Source: Protula sp. h YS-2021
Taxonomy: Eukaryota > Annelida > Polychaeta > Sabellida > Serpulidae
NCBI GenBank assembly: GCA_949752745.1
Contig: OX457034.1
Location: 8,268,904-8,332,903 of the forward strand
Reading direction: 5' to 3'
DNA: 64,000 nt
Below the pieces are notes generated by a model. The model worked only from the letters and a program-made list of their open reading frames with translations, was not told the origin of the DNA and did no database searches. The position numbers were made by a program, and so were the translations under genes. Below are positions 1-12,511 of the stretch, in pieces. Every line of letters starts with the position of its first letter. The first letter of the stretch is position 1.

Positions 1-419
1 AAGTTAATTTACGTAAGTTGGCATAAATCTGCATACTAAAACATGAGAAAAAATATTTAACGGGTAATTTTCCGCTACTAAGATTTTTTTTCTCTTTTTT
101 AACAAACAAAATCACTGAACGGTACTTAGATCTTAGCAAAGAATTCACTGTTTTGCAGCTTAAAACATACTTCATATTTTCAAAACGAAACTACCCTGAA
201 CATCAATATACTTTGTTTGAAGATGAAATTATATTGTTTATATTATTAAAAAAAAGTGTGATTTTTTTATTATAGGGGAAGGCAGGGGTTGTGAGGAAAG
301 AGATGTCAAATATAAAACAAGTTAATCAAATGATTAAAGGTTCATTTTATTAAAGGTTATTTAATGTAATCCATAAACGTTTCAGCCATTTTTGCGTGTC
401 GTTGGCATTGCATAGTCTT
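1..419. other. AT-rich noncoding sequence
   Basis: No open frame of note, no splice-like exon and no recognisable element. It holds short A and T runs and ends where the first minisatellite begins. Confidence 0.6.
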
Positions 420-1066
420 GCTATACAGTCGGTGTGCATTCATGCGTGACTCAGGCCAGAAACTTCACACCTCTCGTGGTACAGTCTGTGTGCATTCATG
501 CGTGACTCAGGCCATGAGAGGTCACAGGCTTCAGACCTCTCGTGGGACAGTCTGTGTGCATTCATGCGTGACTCAGGCTATGAGAGACCACAGACTTCAC
601 ACCTCTCGTGGTACAGTCTGTGTGCATTCATGCGTGACTCAGGCCATGAGAGGCAAGACTTCACACCTCTCGTGGTACAGTCTGTGTGCATTCATGCGTG
701 ACTCAGGCCAGAAACTTCACACCTCTCGTGGTACAGTCTGTGTGCATTCATGCGTGACTCAGGCCATGAGAGGCAAGACTTCACACCTCTCGTGGTACAG
801 TCTGTGTGCATTCATGCGTGACTCAGGCCAGAAAATCACACCTCTCGTGGTACAGTCTGTGTGCATTCATGCGTGACTCAGACCATGCGAGGCCACAGAC
901 TTCGGACCTCTCGTGGTACAGTCTGTGTGCATTCATGCGTGACTCCGGCCACAGACTTCACACCTGTCGTGGTACAGTCTGTGTGCATTCATGCGTGACT
1001 CCGGCCACAGACTTCACACCTCTCGTGGTACAGTCTGTGTGCATTCATGCGTGACTCAGGCCACAA
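420..1066. repeat. Minisatellite, about 55-66 bp units, about 11 copies
   Basis: Each unit carries the core tacagtctgtgtgcattcat followed by gcgtgactcaggcc and ends in cacctctcgtgg. Spacing between cores alternates between about 56 and about 64-66 bp, depending on whether a short segment containing atgagaggc is present, so the array mixes long and short units. The open frames across it are by-products of the repeat. Confidence 0.93.
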
Positions 1067-4000
1067 CGCGACACTCACATGAGCGACAAAGACAATCGGT
1101 AGCAAAAATTTGCATACATTGAGCAAGCAATATAATTTTATTTTTAAATGTCGAATTTATGAGTGGCTGTGAAATTTTTGTCGGGTTATAACTAGTGACA
1201 GGTTAATGATGATGTGACCCCGATATCAAACAAAATGTTTTTAAAAGGTATACTAATCGCGTAATTCAATATTTAGAAGCTGTAAGGTAAAGGAACGTTG
1301 ATGATTTTTTTTAATAGGGGTGGGGGGGGGGGGGTTGGATGTTGAAGGTGGGGGGGGGGGGGGTTGGATGTTGAAGGTGGGGGGGGGGTGTAAAATGCAA
1401 CATCGCTGTTTTAAGGGATAATCTACCTGATACGGTCCGCGCTTCTGATAAAATCAATCAAAACAGTTCAATTCTGGAGTGTTTAGTCATCGGTGCATTA
1501 TAATCAAATGTAGATCAATTTTAGAAAATGTTATTGGATCAAAATGTTATTTGTTTTCATCTGCGTTTATTGTTTAGCTATAACTGCGAAGTTAACCTTA
1601 TTTAGTGCAAGAGCACTTTATTAAAAGTCTTTTTTTTGTGACGTCACAATAGGATACGGACACGTTGCTGCAGTAACAAGTGTAATTGCTATAATAATGA
1701 CGAATGATGCTGTCGTCAACATTTTAACGCTAACCATGACGTCAGGAAGACCCGATGCGAATAACACTTGTTTTTGTTTAAAATTTCGTACAAACTGCTA
1801 AAAAAAGCTCAACGCGGCTATTCATTTACTAGTGACCGGGGGGTAAGTGCGGGGTGAGTAACACAAATTACTTTCCAGGAACACCTAATGAGTATCACTA
1901 ATTCTTGTACATTAAACACGCATCGGGGTGGTGTATGTGCAAATCTCATTGGGCCAACTGCCTCATGAATATTCATAGCAATATAATAACACACTTACAT
2001 TAACATTTTTTAGTTCAGCTAATATGCTCATACTGGGGGCGGCTATAAATACGACGAATGGTGCAAATTCTGCCGTACGTAACACTTTAAGTGCCTATAA
2101 ACAAGCAAGCAAAAAAAAAAAAGAGGAATTTCGGGTGCGATTAGTGTGTATCATATGATATAATTCTACACAAAAATAATATCTATCTTGGAGGGATTAG
2201 ATCCTATGCATATCTATGTACATTATCGAAGAGAAATAATTCAAGCATTTTTAAAGCTTAAATAACGCACTCGCACTCTGAGCGAATGTGTTAAACATTT
2301 TCAAGCATGGTTTTTGAAAAAGACGTGTAGCCAAACTGATATGTAAAGGGCATACAATGAAGCCCTTTCCTCGCTCGATTTTGTGATAATCAAGATGAAA
2401 AAACCATACTTGAATTAAAATCGCACTGACATATAGAACACCAGTACAACAAGCAACGTACATCTTCATTTAAAACCAATGTAAGTAAAACAGTTCATGA
2501 TGCATTGCTCGCTTTGCCAATAATAAAAGACAGTACATAACAGGTATCAATTTCTACCAACGATCGCTGAATAGTTTCGGCTAAGCCATGGAGGGACACG
2601 CTCTTCACAAAAAATTGATAAAAATATCACACTGTTAACAAAAAAAAATGAATCCTGGTTGCAGCACCAAATTTTGAACCTGCTTAAAATGTATTCGCTC
2701 TTGATAATTCACACTGATAAACATGTCACTATCTTTCTACATTCAGAAGAACTAGTCTAAAACCAATTCTTTAAACATTTAAACGTCTTCAAAGTTCAAA
2801 ATACCCCCTCTGGAACCATCTGTAACAGGTGACACTTTTCCACTACGACATGATCATGCACTGACCTTATCATTCTCTTCAGTTACGGAACATTATTTGG
2901 GGCACTCAAGGAACATACTGTCAAATATTTAGTTTCAGATGATGGCTATTACTATAAATAACCAAAAAAAAATTTAGAACCAATCTTTACTGGTGCATTA
3001 GCTTGCTGACTGGTGCAATATAGTGGCGCAATAAACTGATAAACTGCAAAGCAATGAATGGGAACTGAATCTATGGCAATACTGCGGGGCACCAATCACC
3101 ACTATTTGCATAAATCATTTATTAATATTCAATTTACATGACAAATTAATAAGATGAACATAAGGAATGGTGGTAATATGCTGGTTAATGAACAAAATAT
3201 GCAAGTAACCAAATGCGATGCCCGGGACAGATGCTTGTTAATAAACAAAATATACATATATGCAAATCAGAAGGCGTGGTCATGTTACCTCATACATATT
3301 CAAATTAGGCGCACCCACGAAAACAATCAAAGGTGCAAATTCGGCCGTTCGGAGAACCTTTAGCGCCTAAAAAGCAAACACTGAATTGAGACTATATTAA
3401 AATGAATAAACATATCAATTTCAGCTACATCTTGCACTTCCGCGACTCCTGAAATGAAAAAAAAATCTCCATAAAAATGATTTTAGTAATAAGAAAATAC
3501 TTAGTGACTTTCGTGTTTGTGAGTCGCATACACTTTACTGCATTTCACAAAAATATCCCTCCCACCCCCTTCCCAATCGCTTCTGTAATGGTGGGAACAA
3601 AAACCGTTTCGCTGATGATCCGTAACTTGTTGCTATGAACACTAGTTTCACTTCTGATATAAAATTGGACAAAACCCGAAGCCTAAGACTTTATGTTTCA
3701 TGCTTGTGTATTTATTCTTATTTTTTCATCTTTTAATTTTTTTATTTTTCAACAAGACGATATACATATATATATTTTTTAATCATCAAATAAGACTGTC
3801 GAATGTATTTAATACAATTAGGTGAAGCCAACACTTTTGCAGATAGCAGCTAATTTTTGTGTATTTTTTAACATTTGCTTTTTGCATTGAATCTCACTGA
3901 CATGCTTAGCAAATAAGGAAGCGTAAGGAACGTGTTCAAAACTTTCTAAGCAAACTAGATTTTGCCAAGCCACACTAACTTTCAACCACGTCATTTTTTA

Positions 4001-4981
4001 TTAAATAAAAAGAAAAAAAAAGAAAAAAAAGATACACAACCCAAAAACAAAGGTTTTAACCACAGACACAACAAGACAAAACGGACCGGAAGTTGCAAGG
4101 ACCGGAAGTTACAAGGTGCTGCCACACATCTCCAGGGAATGCTATATTGCAATGCAACAATTTGCCAACTTATCCTTACGGGATGAATTGCTCACCAGGG
4201 CGAAATAAAATATCTGCATTTTCGAGCCTGGATTAGTCTCACTTTATCGTCAACTTTTAAATGCAAAATATTCACTAAAATTAAAACAAGAAACAAATTG
4301 AAGATACAAATCGGCGGGTTGTTTGGGAGGGGGGGGGGGGCAGGGGGGAGTGGGGAAGGGCGAGGGGAGGGTGGGGTGGGATGACAACAAACTCATAACA
4401 ACAAAACAAGACTGAACTAAGTAAACTTATGCGGTACTCAGCACGGCACCGGCAAAAGTTTAGACACTTAAAAATTAACTTTAAAAAAAAAAATGAACAA
4501 CCATGAATTTACTTCCAGTTTAACAAAAACGAAAACTCAATGAAAGAAAGGTTGCAAATAAGTGTGGGAAATACAATTTTACACATCTAAGGATTTCTGA
4601 AAATTCTTGGGGGGAAAAAATAACAATTTAACATCTATATGGAACTTGACGGATCATGGCGAGATTTCCATGACACTAACGTGAAAAGACGAGATTTCAC
4701 GATGCATAGGCATTCTCTGAGAAAAACAACAGACACTTACTTCCTTTTCCGAGCCCAATAACTAGAAAAAATCATGGGCGAAAATACCAAAGAATTAGCA
4801 ACAAATTCACCATCAATAGCACTGTAAAATCAAGGTTACATAAAAATATGGCGTCAATGAGAATAATTGATCCAGGGAAACGATAACAAATTCACAATAA
4901 AATAGCATCAAATTAGTATAATTTACATATTTTTTTTTTTCGAAGCTATGTCATGGTACCCAGTATAACTTACGTGAATTT

Positions 4982-5013
<32 letters not shown>

Positions 5014-6189
5014 AAAAAAGAAGTTTCAAGCATACTCATAAATTTGTATATAGTCAGGGTGAAATGACCTCTGACTACAGAAAAGGGAAGAGGGAATTTT
5101 GCATTTCAGGCGCACACTCATTTAAACAACGAACTAAAACAGTCACTTGAAAAAAAAATGGCGGAAAAGAGCAGGAAGTAAAAACCCAACTCACACACAT
5201 ATGAAATGAGAATTAATGCCAATTGAAAATAAAGTAAAAAGCAGAAGGTATGTCCGAACATAAACCAATAAAAAAAAAACAAAAAAAAACGATGCATCAA
5301 AATTCAAAGTTTTCGTATCTAGGTATACTTATGCAAAATGGCAGTCAAATTCAACCACTTCTTGAAACGTTTTATCTTTAAAACATGAAACATAAAATCT
5401 TGACCGTGGTCTTTTTTTTTTTTTTTTTTTTTTTTGCTCTTAAGTAAGAATACAAAAGCACATAAATACAACGCGAGACCCAGTTTGTTAATTTTCTTAA
5501 GATTCTTAAAATTTTAAGATTAAACATACGGAAATGTAAATTTCAATATTTCAACTGTATTTTTATTTTTTTTCTCTCCACATAACAGCATAGAAAACAC
5601 AATGAAAGCCTCCGACTGAAATGACACACTGCGAAAAAAGTTTTAAAAAAAAATCGAGTATTTTCGGCACGTGTACAACTATGGTGAGACATAAAACCCA
5701 GTCCCTTCCGCATCTAGATACAAAACTAAGAAATTTGAAAACATCAATTACAATTCTAAATCGTTTTTTATTTATTATTATTTTTTTTTTTGGTAAAAAT
5801 GGGCTTTAAAGTTACAGAAGAAAATTTTACAAGAAAATTTATTAAGTTTACAAATATATTTAAGAGAAATAAAATCTCAGGAGAGGGTAGTATGGCACTG
5901 TTATATTTTAAACTGTTTTGGAGATCACAGATCGCCTAAAATGCCACTGCTCAAGTCTATACAGGAAAAAAAATACCTCCTTAAAGTCAGATAAGGAACA
6001 AAGTATTTAAAGAAAATTAAAAGCGTGATAAACCCCACTTCAATATGGCGCAAAAATGACATTGCAACATTTTAATTGATTTTAATTGATTCTTTTGGGC
6101 ATTGAAAATCAATTAATTGTCATAATTTCGAGGCGAACTGAGTTATCACGGATCTATCTCTCTGGACATCTACACTTCCGCATATGGTG
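1067..6189. other. Long AT-rich noncoding stretch
   Basis: About 5 kb without a supportable exon. It contains a two-copy G-rich repeat (1318-1390, ttggatgttgaaggtg plus G runs), another G-rich tract (4328-4380) and many A or T homopolymers. Two related segments, around 2040-2110 and 3310-3375, share ggtgcaaattc, gccgt and agtgcctataaa or agcgcctaaaa, so they look like copies of one dispersed repeat. It lies where the 3' end of the CASK gene would be expected, but I could not find a terminal guanylate kinase exon here. Confidence 0.5.
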
Positions 6190-6515
6190 GCTGAAAGTGG
6201 GCGGGGTCTGTGGTGACCCCAAAAGTGACCAGGTCTGTAGTGTGGGGACCAAAAGTGACCAGGTCTGTGGTTTGGGGACCAAAATTGACCGAGGAGAGTT
6301 CTGGGGACTGAAAGTGTTCGGGGTTTGTGGTTTGGCGATTGAAAGTGACTGGAGTGTGTGGCTTGGGGACTGAAAGTGACTGGAGTTTGTGGTTTGAGGA
6401 CTAAAAGTGACCGGGGTCTGTGTTTTGGGGACTGAAAGTGACTGGAGTGTGTGGCTTGGGGACTAAAAGTGACCGGGGTTTGTGGTTTGGGGACTGAAAG
6501 TGACTGGGTCTCCAG
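6190..6515. repeat. G-rich minisatellite, about 31 bp units, abutting the GUK-like fragment
   Basis: About ten units built on ggggactgaaagtgactgg and variants with ctaaaagtgaccgg, interspersed with tgtggtttg or tgtggcttg. The last unit runs into tgactgggtc at 6501-6510, where the guanylate-kinase-like codons end (read on the minus strand). The array therefore touches a coding boundary, as several other arrays in this window do. Confidence 0.88.
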
Positions 6516-6542
6516 CTTCGTGCCGTACATGGCCTGCTCGTG
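6507..6542 (-). CDS. CASK: Guanylate-kinase-like CASK fragment, partial exon
   Basis: Read on the minus strand, twelve codons spell HEQAMYGTKLET. This matches the conserved MAGUK guanylate kinase segment that in vertebrate CASK reads HEDAMYGTKLET, about 90 residues before the C terminus. Strand and order agree with the ten upstream CASK exons. Upstream (towards higher coordinates) it runs directly into a C-rich homopolymer tract and then a 200-N gap, so the exon start is uncertain. An AG acceptor could lie just before the AMYG codons (6534). Downstream there is no strong GT donor, only GTCACT at 6504, because the 31 bp minisatellite begins there. It could be a real exon, an exon fragment damaged by repeat growth, or a duplicate from another MAGUK. 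The rest of the guanylate kinase domain is not visible. Confidence 0.6.
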
Positions 6543-6585
6543 CATTAGAGGGGGGGGGGGGGGGAGGAGAGGAGAGGGGGGAGGG

Positions 6586-6785
6586 NNNNNNNNNNNNNNN
6601 NNNNNNNNNNNNNNNNNNNNNNNNNNNNNNNNNNNNNNNNNNNNNNNNNNNNNNNNNNNNNNNNNNNNNNNNNNNNNNNNNNNNNNNNNNNNNNNNNNNN
6701 NNNNNNNNNNNNNNNNNNNNNNNNNNNNNNNNNNNNNNNNNNNNNNNNNNNNNNNNNNNNNNNNNNNNNNNNNNNNNNNNNNNNN
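6586..6785. other. Assembly gap of exactly 200 N
   Basis: Exactly 200 N, the same length as the second gap, so probably a placeholder for unknown length and not a measured gap. It is flanked by G-rich sequence on the left and a C-rich imperfect repeat on the right. If large, it could hide the CASK exons for the second L27, PDZ, SH3 and early guanylate kinase regions. Confidence 0.95.
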
Positions 6786-7010
6786 CAGTCTTCTACCCCC
6801 TCGCTCCTGCATCAGCCCTCTACCCCCTCGATCCTGCCTCAGCCCCTCTACCCCCTCGCCTCCTTCTGCATCATCACCCCTCGACTCACTTCTGCACCAT
6901 CCTCTTAACCCCCTCTGCATCACCCCCCTCTACCCCACGACCCCCTCTGCATCATCCCCCGTCACCCCCCGCCACCCTCTTCGTCAGCCCACTCTAGCCG
7001 CTTGTCTCCT
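6786..7010. repeat. Pyrimidine-rich imperfect tandem repeat
   Basis: Repeats of tctaccccctcgctcctgca and tgcatcatcacccctc at roughly 25-30 bp spacing, strongly strand-asymmetric (C and T rich). Translations here are proline, serine and leucine runs and are not credible proteins. Confidence 0.75.
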
Positions 7011-8525
7011 TCTGGCATCAGCGCCCACGTGACCGAGTACTCTATTCCCCACCCCCACCCCTCCCACCTCCTCCCACCACCCTCCCTTCATAATGTCACG
7101 GTATTCAAAAGGACCCTTTTATTAGACCCAAATCAGGCTCGGCGGAGTTTTTTCATCTGTACTTTATTCCCCGCTGCAAAAGACACAACAAGTCGCAAGA
7201 AGAAAGTGTCGCACCAGTCATCAATTGATTTTCTTCCTTTATATTCTATTAGTTTTTTTTTTTTTTTTATTTACTCCGTCTCTGTGACGAACCCAGCTTG
7301 TAGATCGTGGGCGAAATCTTGAATCAATTCACGTACGAAAATCTCTTTGCTTTTTTTTGTTTTTTTTGAGAACCTGGAAGAGTGCATTGTGTGTGTATGT
7401 GTGTGTGCGTGTGTTTTGGCGTAACTGAAGGACGCACACACCAAATTGGCTGCCCAGAGCGGAATAACACTTGGGGATGCTGCAGACAACATGAATCCAC
7501 CAGAAGCTCGGGCACCAATACTTTGTGAGATATTAGCATTCAACTAGAGCGGGTTAAGTAAGCCCATGTGACCCTTCAACTCCCCCCCCCCCCTACAATT
7601 TTTACACCAATAAACAGCAAATGGACTAGACAAAAATACAAATTTTGAGGAAGAGACGCACTTCGAAGCTCACACTTTGAGGTAGATTTGTTTGTACAAC
7701 AACACAAAGATGACGTCAAAATTTGGCATAAACCAAAAGTAACACATCAGCTATTCCCGGTATCTACAATATTCTTTCTAAACAACGTGGGGGTGCATAT
7801 TAATGAGTTTGTAGAAAAATACCTGTATAACACAGTACTTACTTGTACATTACACATCATCATGAGTACTTTGAAACTCTCGAGTACAACAGTATTTTGT
7901 AGTATCCAATCAGTATCGGACATTCTGCGGCAACATACATTGCTAGGCAATTTCCGTCTTCCACTCTGGTATCCTTCATTTGAGAACCGTCATTTTTCGG
8001 TTTAGTTTGACCTTGACTTTATATACTTCTTGACCTTGACCTGGTACACTTTTCTATCTTGAATTCACACACAAACACATTTACTTCTTTCCGTCAAAAC
8101 GTAGGTAAGATGTGAAATATTAAAAAAAAAAAACTTTTTAAATTAAAAATTTGCTGTCCTTTTACGAGGACTCTCAACCCTGTCGCTGTTGTTGTTATAC
8201 TTCTACTACAAAGATTCATTGTGCTCCTACTCCACTTCAGCCTCACGAGAACTTCCTTAACTTCTTCATACCTTAATATCTGTTGTTTATTTTCTGATCA
8301 AATCCTGATTTACTTAAAAAAATCAACAACAAAACCATACGCTTGGAGATTGATATAATTGATAATAGGAGTTCAATATCTGGAGAACAAAACTGGTTTG
8401 TTTTATGTCTTGGGAATCGAGGTCTCGTGCTATGTGCAGAGCGCCTCGGGGCTGTTTCGTTATAAGGTTTCACAGTGCACAAAACTCGGCATACAATCCC
8501 GAGTACAGTATCGTTCCGTGTGGAA
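7011..8525. other. Noncoding stretch
   Basis: No supportable gene. A GT-rich microsatellite lies at 7388-7413 and several T and C homopolymers are present. A short plus-strand open segment ending at 7546 (after MNPPEARAP) shows no splice context or family I recognise, so I do not call it. Confidence 0.5.
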
Positions 8526-9295
8526 GGAAGCGGTAGACTGCATGGCTAAAAACGCCTAAATAAAACGGCTGGCTGGCCCGCTACCGACAAAGATGAAGGG
8601 GTTGTCCATGTCACTAAAACTGCCTAAAGGAAGCGGTGGGCTACATGGCTAAAAGCGCCTAAATAAAACGGCTGGCTGGCCCGCTACCGACAAAAATGAA
8701 GGGGTTGTCCATGTCACTAAAACTCCCTAAAGGAAGCGGTAGACTGCATGGCTAAAAACGCCTAAATAAAACGGCTGGCTGGCCCGCTAACGACAAAAAT
8801 GAAGGGGTTGTCCATGTCACTAAAACTGCCTAAAGGAAGCGGTGGGCTACATGGCTAAAAACGCCTAAATAAAACGGCTGGCTGGCCCGCTACCGACAAA
8901 AATGAAGGGGTTGACCATGTCACTAAAACTGCCTAAAGGAAGCGGTGGGCTACATGGCTAAAAACGCCTAAATAAAACGGCTGGCTGGCCCGCTACCGAC
9001 AAAAATGAAGGGGTTGACCATGTCACTAAAACTGCCTAAAGGAAGCGGTGGGCTACATGGCTAAAAACGCCTAAATAAAACGGCTGGCTGGCCCGCTACC
9101 GACAAAGATGAAGGGGTTGTCCATGTCACTAAAACTGCCTAAAGGAAGCGGTAGACTGCATGGCTAAAAACGCCTAAATAAAACGGCTGGCTGGCCCGCT
9201 ACCGACAAAAATGAAGGGGTTGTCCATGTCACTAAAACTCCCTAAAGGAAGCGGTGGGCTACATGGCTAAAAGCGCCTAATAAAACGGTTGGCTG
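8526..9295. repeat. Tandem array, 103 bp units, about 8 copies
   Basis: The start motif ggaagcggt recurs at 8526, 8629, 8732 and 8835, an exact 103 bp period. Each unit contains cctaaataaaacggctggct, ggcccgctaccgac and tgaaggggttgtccatgtca. Copies differ by single bases, for example gtagactgc against gtgggctac. Confidence 0.95.
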
Positions 9296-9299
9296 CCCC

Positions 9300-9765
9300 A
9301 CTGACGTGCCAAAAATGAAGAGGATGCGGTTGGCTGTATGTGTTAATAAGGAATCAAAATGAGCGGTTGACTATGGGACTAAAAGTGTCAAAACACAGCG
9401 GATGATTGTGACTAAAAGGGCCAAAACGCACCGGATGACTATGTGACTAAAAGGGCCAAAACGCAGCGGATGACTACGTGACTAAAAGCGCAAAACGCAG
9501 AGGATGACTATGTGATTAAAGGGCATAAACGCAGCGGATGACTATGTGACTAAAAGCGCCAAAACGCACCGGATGACTATGTGACTAAAAGCGCTAAAAC
9601 GCATCGGATGACTATGTGACTAAAAGCGCCAAAACGCAGCGGATGACTATGTGACTAAAAGGGCAAAAACGCAGCAGATGACTATGTGACTAACGGCGCT
9701 AAAATGCAGCGGATGACTGTGTGACTAAAAGGGCCAAAACGCAGCGGATGACTACATGACTAAAC
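9300..9765. repeat. Tandem array, 35 bp units, about 12 copies
   Basis: Unit core is gcggatgactatgtgactaa followed by aagcgccaaaacgca, for example at 9536 and 9571. It directly continues the 103 bp array and shares its actaaaa and gcctaaa or gccaaaa segments, so the short unit may derive from part of the long one. Confidence 0.93.
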
Positions 9766-11283
9766 GCGAAACTATACGGCAGTTTCAGCTTCTGTAATTT
9801 CCAGAAAAAACGAGGGTTTTTTTCTTTAACCTGCACTATGCTTTACAATACTAAACGTAACGTTAGCGTCATGATTACGTATCTATTTGGCTAATAGTCT
9901 CTCCTTAAAACACTTTCTTCTTTGAAAAAAACATAGTGTTGGTAGAAGCGCGTACGCTCAATTTAAATCCATGTCGCGGTTCGGTCGAAAAGCTCTGCGA
10001 ATACCTCGAACATGCACGATGTATTTGCACAATGTTCTAATGATAAGTCAATATTCCTTCGAAACAAATCTCTGACGGGTTCTGATTGTTTTTTGAGCGA
10101 ATTTTACCATCGGGGAACAATTAAAGGAGAAATTATTCTGTGTCATAACAAGGCAAAAACAGCGTCCAGGTTTATGCCGGATTTGGTTTTATTGTGTGTT
10201 TGCTCTCTACTCATAAACTCGTCGTGTCTCTTTTGTTTTCAGAAAAGGTTACTCTAGGATTGGGGAGGGGGGCACTGTTTTGAATTGTACAACCTCTGGT
10301 GTTGTAGCCCTGAAAACTTTCGTGCGTACCGTTGTTGTCCAACAGCCAACCTCTACGGCAGCTCGGTCCGTTGTGTATAGCACACCCACTGGGGAGTCCG
10401 CGAAAATAGTATTCATAAAGTGGGGGACTATTTTTTAAAATATTCATCCGCTACTGAGCTTATACGCAGCAGATATCTCAAGAGGTCATTTGTTGTATAA
10501 GAACACTTCCAGTTAACTGACGGTTTATTTCTCATTCACACTTTCGAAGTAACTATATCATTCTCTTATTTTTTCCTGCCTTAAATTGAGACTTTCATAT
10601 TCTTCACAGCCATAAAAGTACTTGCCTGAAGTATGTCCAAGGCCGCTGGGCCCCAGTGGTGGGAGGCGAGGGGAGGGGAGGGGAGAGGTTATGATTATGA
10701 CATCACCATACCCGTTTGTGATTCTAACAACTTGTCTTAAGTATGTCCAAGGCCGCTGGGCCCCAGTGGCTCACTAATCAGTCAACATTCCTGTCACTTC
10801 ATTCACAAGACGTGCAATTTTTATTTATTTGTATGGTGGTTGTGGGGGTGGGGAGGGGAGGGGAGAGGGTATGATTATGACATTACTATACCGTCACACC
10901 GTTATGTGAGTCAAACAAGGCAGTTTCTATCATCCCAAATACGGCTCAACGCTCGTGAATCACGTGTGTTTTCAGTGAGACCCCATTAATTCACCGCCCT
11001 GTTTACCAGACCCAATTTTAAACACTTATGTCAATCAAATCTGAGCATTGAGTTTGAAAGCGCACAAAAAGTATCATCCGTATTTCAAACATTCAATCAT
11101 TTCGAAATGATATCGTCTTTTGCTGAGTTATTAAATCAACAGGATCTCTCAAAGCTAGGAGAGAAAACCTGAACATAAATAGCCCACAACTACATTTAAC
11201 TTGTATAATAGAGTCAATGTCAGATCAAAGCTGTATTCCGTTTCAAAAGCTGGTTAAGTCGTGTTCAGACGAGGTATACTGTT
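9766..11283. other. Noncoding stretch with a local duplication
   Basis: A block containing gtatgtccaaggccgctggg and ccccagtgg occurs at 10631 and 10740. The block gagaggttatgattatgaca also recurs, at 10682 and, as gagagggtatgattatgaca, at 10862. No exon is supportable. The dispersed element at 10327-10433 is listed separately. Confidence 0.6.
10327..10433 (+). repeat. Dispersed ccaacagccaacctctacgg element, copy 1
   Basis: Contains gttgttgtccaacagccaac, then ctctacggcagctcgg, and ends in gtccgcgaaaatagtattca. Related copies with the same order of modules are at 46983-47182 (plus) and 50918-51035 (minus). The number of the ccaacagcc modules differs between copies (one, four, two). Family unknown to me. 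Confidence 0.8.
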
Positions 11284-11672
11284 AACACTGTATTATTTAA
11301 AATAAGAATTTATCAAGCAAATAAGAATTCAGATAATTTTTGTCATGGGTGAAATCGGCTAAATTGACTACGGTAGTCTATTCCGGAATAGACAACCGTC
11401 TATTCTGGAATAGACTACCAAAGTTAAAAGTTCTCTGGAATAAAACGTTTTAAATTTGTCATATATATTAAATTGTAGCATATATTACTTACAGGTTTTA
11501 TAATATTTAAATTTAAAATTACACAAAAACGTTCCATTTGAAAGGATTTGAAGGTCGGTAGTCTATTCCGGAATAGACTATCGTAGTCGTAAAATGCGTT
11601 AGTTCACCGATGGCAAAATTATCTGAATTCTTATTTGCTTGATAAATTCTTATTTTAAATAATACAGTGTTT
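11284..11672 (+). mobile_element. MITE-like terminal-inverted-repeat element, copy 1 (389 bp)
   Basis: The left end aacactgtattatttaaaat is answered at the right end by its inverse complement finishing in aatacagtgttt, and the inverted similarity extends about 90 bp inwards. Inside are palindromic tagtctattccggaatagac segments. A second copy at 59457-59837 has its interior in the opposite orientation. No transposase frame is present, so it is a non-autonomous DNA transposon; superfamily not determined. Confidence 0.88.
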
Positions 11673-12248
11673 GTTGAGAGTTCTGTATTTCACGATCGCA
11701 GAAACGCGTCAGGTTATATAACGAAAGTCGCGTCACGTCATAATATTGGAGCTTGGTTATGGTTGGGAAGGGGGAGGGGGAGAGGATGGGGGAAGGGGTG
11801 GCTGGGTATCATAAGCAGGGAAAATAAATCAGCAGAGATTATCGGCGAAAGCGCCAAACTGTACCACAAAATGTGTGTTGGGAGTTACAATCTCGATGGC
11901 ATTTTATACAGGCCGGCGCGCAATGAAACGACACACGTTGACATTTTAGAAATTGGCTCTTAGAAGCCAGACCGAAAGGCTCTGTCATATTTCACTGCAA
12001 AATGCCACCACAACCCCCCTAACCCCCCCCCCCCCGCCCCCACCCCATCCCAACCCCACCTCTCTCTCTCTCTCTCCGCTCACACCAGCGATTTTGCTTC
12101 ACAGGATTTCTCAATGTTCAAAATCACTTGTTGACACCAACACAACAGTTCATGCACGACTTATTCTCTTGAGCTACTGTTTTCAGGGGGGATCATTTAC
12201 AGTGAATTCACATTACAGAACATGCCACAGACGTGTATCTTAGCTGCC

Positions 12249-12251
<3 letters not shown>
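11673..12251. other. Noncoding stretch
   Basis: Contains a G-rich segment (11764-11802) and C-rich and CT-rich microsatellite sequence (12015-12080). No supportable exon. Confidence 0.5.

Positions 12252-12311
<60 letters not shown>
12252..12311. repeat. (TA)n microsatellite
   Basis: About 30 perfect TA dinucleotides. Confidence 0.98.
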
Positions 12312-12313
<2 letters not shown>

Positions 12314-12511
12314 CTACAGCAAATACTCGGCAATTTGATCACAAACAGATTCCCATTTGTAAATCCGTGTTCTTTTTTTCTAGAACAAACAACTCAAAAA
12401 GCTAGCCAATACAAAATATTTGGTTATATTTTTTACAGATTGTCACTTTTTATAAGTATAAAACACCTAAGCCAATTTTTTTGCATTAGGAACGAGTGGG
12501 GAGTATTAAAG

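Noticed and set aside
420..1066. Possible CRISPR-like array (regular repeats with variable spacing)
   Set aside because: The spacer parts are themselves repeated, units vary in length in a tandem manner, and the genome is eukaryotic.
2251..2469. Possible 3' terminal CASK exon in the left 6 kb
   Set aside because: No frame there resembles the end of the guanylate kinase domain.
6120..7032. Frames running through the 200 N
   Set aside because: They depend on unknown bases and low-complexity flanks; only the short GUK-like motif is meaningful.
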